Assembly: GCA_964200075.2 (NCBI GenBank)
Contig: CAXNAA020000006.1
Span: 1 to 44,452 of the forward strand
Length of the DNA: 44,452 nt
Direction of reading: 5' to 3'
Source of the DNA: Sphacelaria rigidula
Lineage: Eukaryota > Phaeophyceae > Sphacelariales
Program-made: the position numbers and the translations under genes
Notes under the pieces: generated by a model
What the model was told of the DNA's origin: nothing
The model's input: the letters and a program-made list of their open reading frames with translations, nothing else
Database searches by the model: none
Shown here: in pieces, positions 41,487 to 44,452 of the stretch
Layout of the letters: every line of letters begins with the position of its first letter
How positions within the stretch are numbered: position 1 is the stretch's first letter

Positions 41487-43884
41487 CTGTACAGAGTATC
41501 GATGGAGAGAAACAGAACGCGGTGTGTGAATGTTGAGGAGTGCGTACGTGGGGGCAAAACAAGGCGGTGTAGAGACGCACTGAAAACACAAAGCGCACAA
41601 TATTCGAAGTGGTCCATGTGAGTACTGTATGTACATGCTGTCCTACGTCAGTGCTGGCGGCCGCGATTTTTCCTGAGAAATACAAGAATATGGCATCTTG
41701 AAGTCCCCGGTGACACTGAAGAAGCTTGGCAAAAACCACCTAAACAACACTTTTTCGAAGCTTGTTCTATTTTTAGTCGGGATTCGTGTTACAGTACGTC
41801 CACAACGCATTTCCGAGGTTGTGGGTGACAGAGCCGTTCGCTTGTCGTATACGTCTCGATAGCACGCGAAACGCGAAAATTGAGTTGTGAATGCTACACC
41901 AAATCAAGTGTGAGCATAAAATGTGTTGAATTGCACACCCTCGACAACGGATGGCATTGTAAAAAAAAGTGTAATATTGGATACAGTATGAACTCACAAC
42001 CACCTGAACGTGGCACAACTACCGTGGTCTAATTTTGACACCACTTACATCACAGTATGATATTTTTCCATTATTTCCGCACATTAGTCCGATCTCTCGA
42101 ACCCGTGGTCACTGACGTATGCTCGTCTTCCCAATACCGCCCCTGCTATTCCTTGCATGACAGTTTTCATCATTTTTTCAGAGACTCCAGACTAAAAACT
42201 AGGACGAAAACAACCAGAAAACGTATCCCCATATAAAAAGCAAGAAGAGAGACGCCAACAAAACAGGTGAGAAAAAGCTCCCCGCGAGTTTTTTGGCGTT
42301 GAAAAAAACAAAATAGACTCTTTACATCTGCTAAAAAGCGTACCGAGAGAAAAAGGGAAAGGAAAGAAAGGATCAGGAATACAGATGACAAAATGGAACT
42401 AACATAGCACGGCCACCAAGCGAAGGTACACTCAACTACCCCATACACCCTCATAGACAACTACAAAAGCAGTCCGGAAAGACGGCAAATGTACTAGCGA
42501 GTGTGCTACGCGATGGGCTACTGGTTACTTTCCAGAGGTGCTTGGTATGTACTGGGGGAACTCTAGTGGTAGCACAGCAAACAAATAAACAATTCCTTGG
42601 CATGGCGTGTTTCGGCCCCGACTGCTACGTACATCTTAACCCCCTCAGCAGGAAACCTCGATGGGCCTCCCGGTACGACCCGAAATTGTCATGTGCGATC
42701 GTCCAGGTCACGATCTAATGGGATTTTCCACCGCATCTCACATCTTTAGACACTCCACACCCAGATGGCCATATCTCGATACGCACAACAGCTTTAGAGA
42801 CAACTCAAGTTGCTCTGTGTAGCTACTAACGCATGCCTACCGACGAGTCCAGATTTTGCCCGCCAGACCCCTGCTGTAAAAGCAAATATTGAGGTGAAGA
42901 GTATCATCTATTCCAAACATTGCCTCATCACCCCTGCTGCTCAGTGCGATCTTGGTCTTGAAAAATGTCTAGTAGTTAGTTGTACCAGACTGTTGGGTTT
43001 AAGCTTGCTGCCATTCGTGCAGCGTGAGTGTTCTTCGATCCGTGTCGGATGGGCATATTGGAAAATGACTATTTGGCTTGTACATATTTCGTTATCTGGT
43101 TGTGCTGCTTTTGGCGGGCTATCCATCGTTGGTTTGTGTGCTGTACTGGGTTGAATTGAGCCGGACTTCGATGAGGACATAGATTCAGATATATACTGAA
43201 GCTGTGCATCACCATCATTGTCATTGATTGCTCTGTTCACTCCTTCGACTCTGTCACGACGCATGTTTGAGATGGTGGTGAAGAACGTGACACTAAATCG
43301 GGCGGAAAACTGCCTGAAAAAACACTATTGCGCCGCACCGTGGTGTAGTGGTCCATACCTGCGCGATGTTGAGTTGGTGACCGCAAACTTCGATGGGAAC
43401 CACATGGGAGTGATGCGTGTTCCATCGCTGAAACTCCGCCATGATTTCGTTGGATTCGATAACCACCCCCCGCCAGCCCACCCCTAGCAAACTGCTACTG
43501 CTAGCTGCGGTGTCCGCCGCCAGTCGCCAGCCAGCGCCGCAAAACGGTTGGCTGCCGCAAAGCAGAACCTCCACCACAAAAAGCAGCAAGGACGACAGCA
43601 GCTACAAAATTCAGGAAGATGGTCGGATATCTTGCCATATCTCGCGATCTCGCCCCGGTATACACTGGTTGCAGGGTGCTACAGTATACACACCCAATGA
43701 GGATTGGATGTACCTAGTAATGCAAAAAGTGGTCGAACACTCCGATGTGCAAAAGCACACACCACATCCGACTCAAGATAATCGGTTCCCGTTGGTCATA
43801 ACGGGATGACCGACCGCAAAATCGGCCAGCAAAAAAAATGCACCAGATGGGGAAAGGAGGAAGAGATTCACCCATGACATATCC
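41487..43884. other. upstream region of METTL21-like gene, no confirmed gene
   Basis: It should hold the missing first exon(s) and promoter of the methyltransferase, but none could be recognised. 42170-42460 is purine-rich on the plus strand, and its long minus-strand hydrophobic frame follows from that. 43218-43809 is open on both strands (plus DGRISCHISRSRPGIHWLQG..., minus ESNEIMAEFQRWNTHHSHVV...); one of these may be an exon of an unidentified gene. Confidence 0.45.
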
Positions 43885-43976
43885 AGACCGCGGTGTTGGT
43901 AGTCGAACTGGACCACGTGTACTTTTCCCAAGTGAATATTGATGCCGATTCAGCAGGCGACCTACTCTCGCGGTCT
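43885..43976. mobile_element. degenerate piggyBac-type MITE, copy 2
   Basis: AGACCGCGGTGTTGGTAGTC at the left and GCGACCTACTCTCGCGGTCT at the right are imperfect inverted repeats. The interior ATTGATGCCGATTCAGCAG matches ATTGATGCCGATTCAACAG of the element at 6888-6986. Flanking TTAA sites are no longer intact. Confidence 0.75.
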
Positions 43977-44452
43977 CCCGCGGAGTTTGGGAGGGGAAGA
44001 TACTTTCGCTATGTGTTACTCCTTCGTATCTTCCCTGCAATGGAGAAATGGGACTTCGACCTCATTTTATGTTTCAACCCCAAAAATTAGGATCGGCTGT
44101 TCTATGCTGTCCTTCTCTATAACCTGGCGGGAGGACGGGGAAGCCGCAATCCCTCGGGTAAGGAGAGTCATTTCAACCATGTCGATGTACTTTGAAGAAA
44201 TGAACTCTTTCGTTTTCAAAGGTGTTCCGAATTTGGGTAAATAATAACATGTGATATCAATACCGAGTGTGACCTCTATAGGCAGACGTCTGCAGACGGG
44301 AGGTAGCGGAGATCAACGAAAGCGCCAGATCGCAGCTGATGTACCCCTCTGCACGATGCTAGCAACAGTTAGGTCGCCACCATAGGTGTCGTTTTTCACT
44401 CTGCATGTCAAGGAGGCCTTCACAAGTGTTTGATCTCTCGTGCACTCCCCCC
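43977..44452. other. right edge, no supported gene
   Basis: 43939-44244 (+) is an open frame crossing the MITE and is therefore unlikely to be a gene as a whole. Nothing else is recognised up to the window end. Confidence 0.5.

Noticed and set aside
42170-42460. 96-codon hydrophobic minus-strand frame resembling a membrane protein
   Set aside because: The DNA is a biased purine/pyrimidine tract, which alone makes Phe/Leu/Ser-rich frames. No splice partner or recognisable motif.
1-44452. CRISPR array, bacterial operon, or integrated phaeovirus-type large DNA virus
   Set aside because: No regularly spaced repeats, no co-directional close-packed genes and no viral hallmark genes were seen. All recognised genes are spliced and cellular.

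Overview
The window reads as nuclear DNA of a multicellular or complex eukaryotic alga, most likely a brown alga close to Ectocarpus. The reasons are: GT/AG-spliced genes with long introns (about 0.1 to 4.5 kb) on both strands; an outer-arm dynein light chain, so the organism makes motile flagella; a decayed non-LTR retrotransposon whose reverse-transcriptase and C-terminal CPCG...H...C block resemble, from memory and not from a search, elements of brown-algal genomes; low-complexity Ala/Ser/Gly protein tails; and many short non-autonomous repeats. There is no operon, tRNA gene, rRNA gene or CRISPR array.

Layout. 1-4786: repeats, a perfect-spacing 84-bp palindrome and decayed coding-like DNA. 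4787-8871 (+): the last three exons found of dynein axonemal light chain 1 (DNAL1/LC1); its 3-kb last intron is packed with a tandem repeat, a SINE carrying a TTAA-flanked MITE, and another MITE. 9526-12134 (-): an intron-containing RsmJ-like 16S rRNA methyltransferase, convergent with DNAL1. 12135-17734: no convincing gene, but two foldback elements. 17735-27517 (+): a six- or seven-exon multi-pass membrane protein of unknown function; its introns carry a LINE fragment, a nested pile of MITEs and a SINE. 27518-31951: tandem repeats, a reverse-strand SINE and a broken LINE. 31952-34411 (+): a second, smaller putative membrane protein whose terminal exon has a diverged downstream duplicate at 34943-35080. 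36730-41486 (-): a METTL21-family protein-lysine methyltransferase with introns full of repeats. 41487-44452: mostly gene-free, with a second, degenerate copy of the TTAA-type MITE.

The five genes do not form a pathway: they are a flagellar motor subunit, an organellar rRNA modifier, a protein methyltransferase and two orphan membrane proteins. The most informative content is the repeat landscape. At least five families of short inverted-repeat or tRNA-derived elements are each present in two or more copies inside this window, so they can be defined by internal comparison alone. I did not find anything that looks like a new defence or metabolic system. All exon limits come from reading frames, phase agreement and GT/AG sites by eye; no transcript evidence or search was available.
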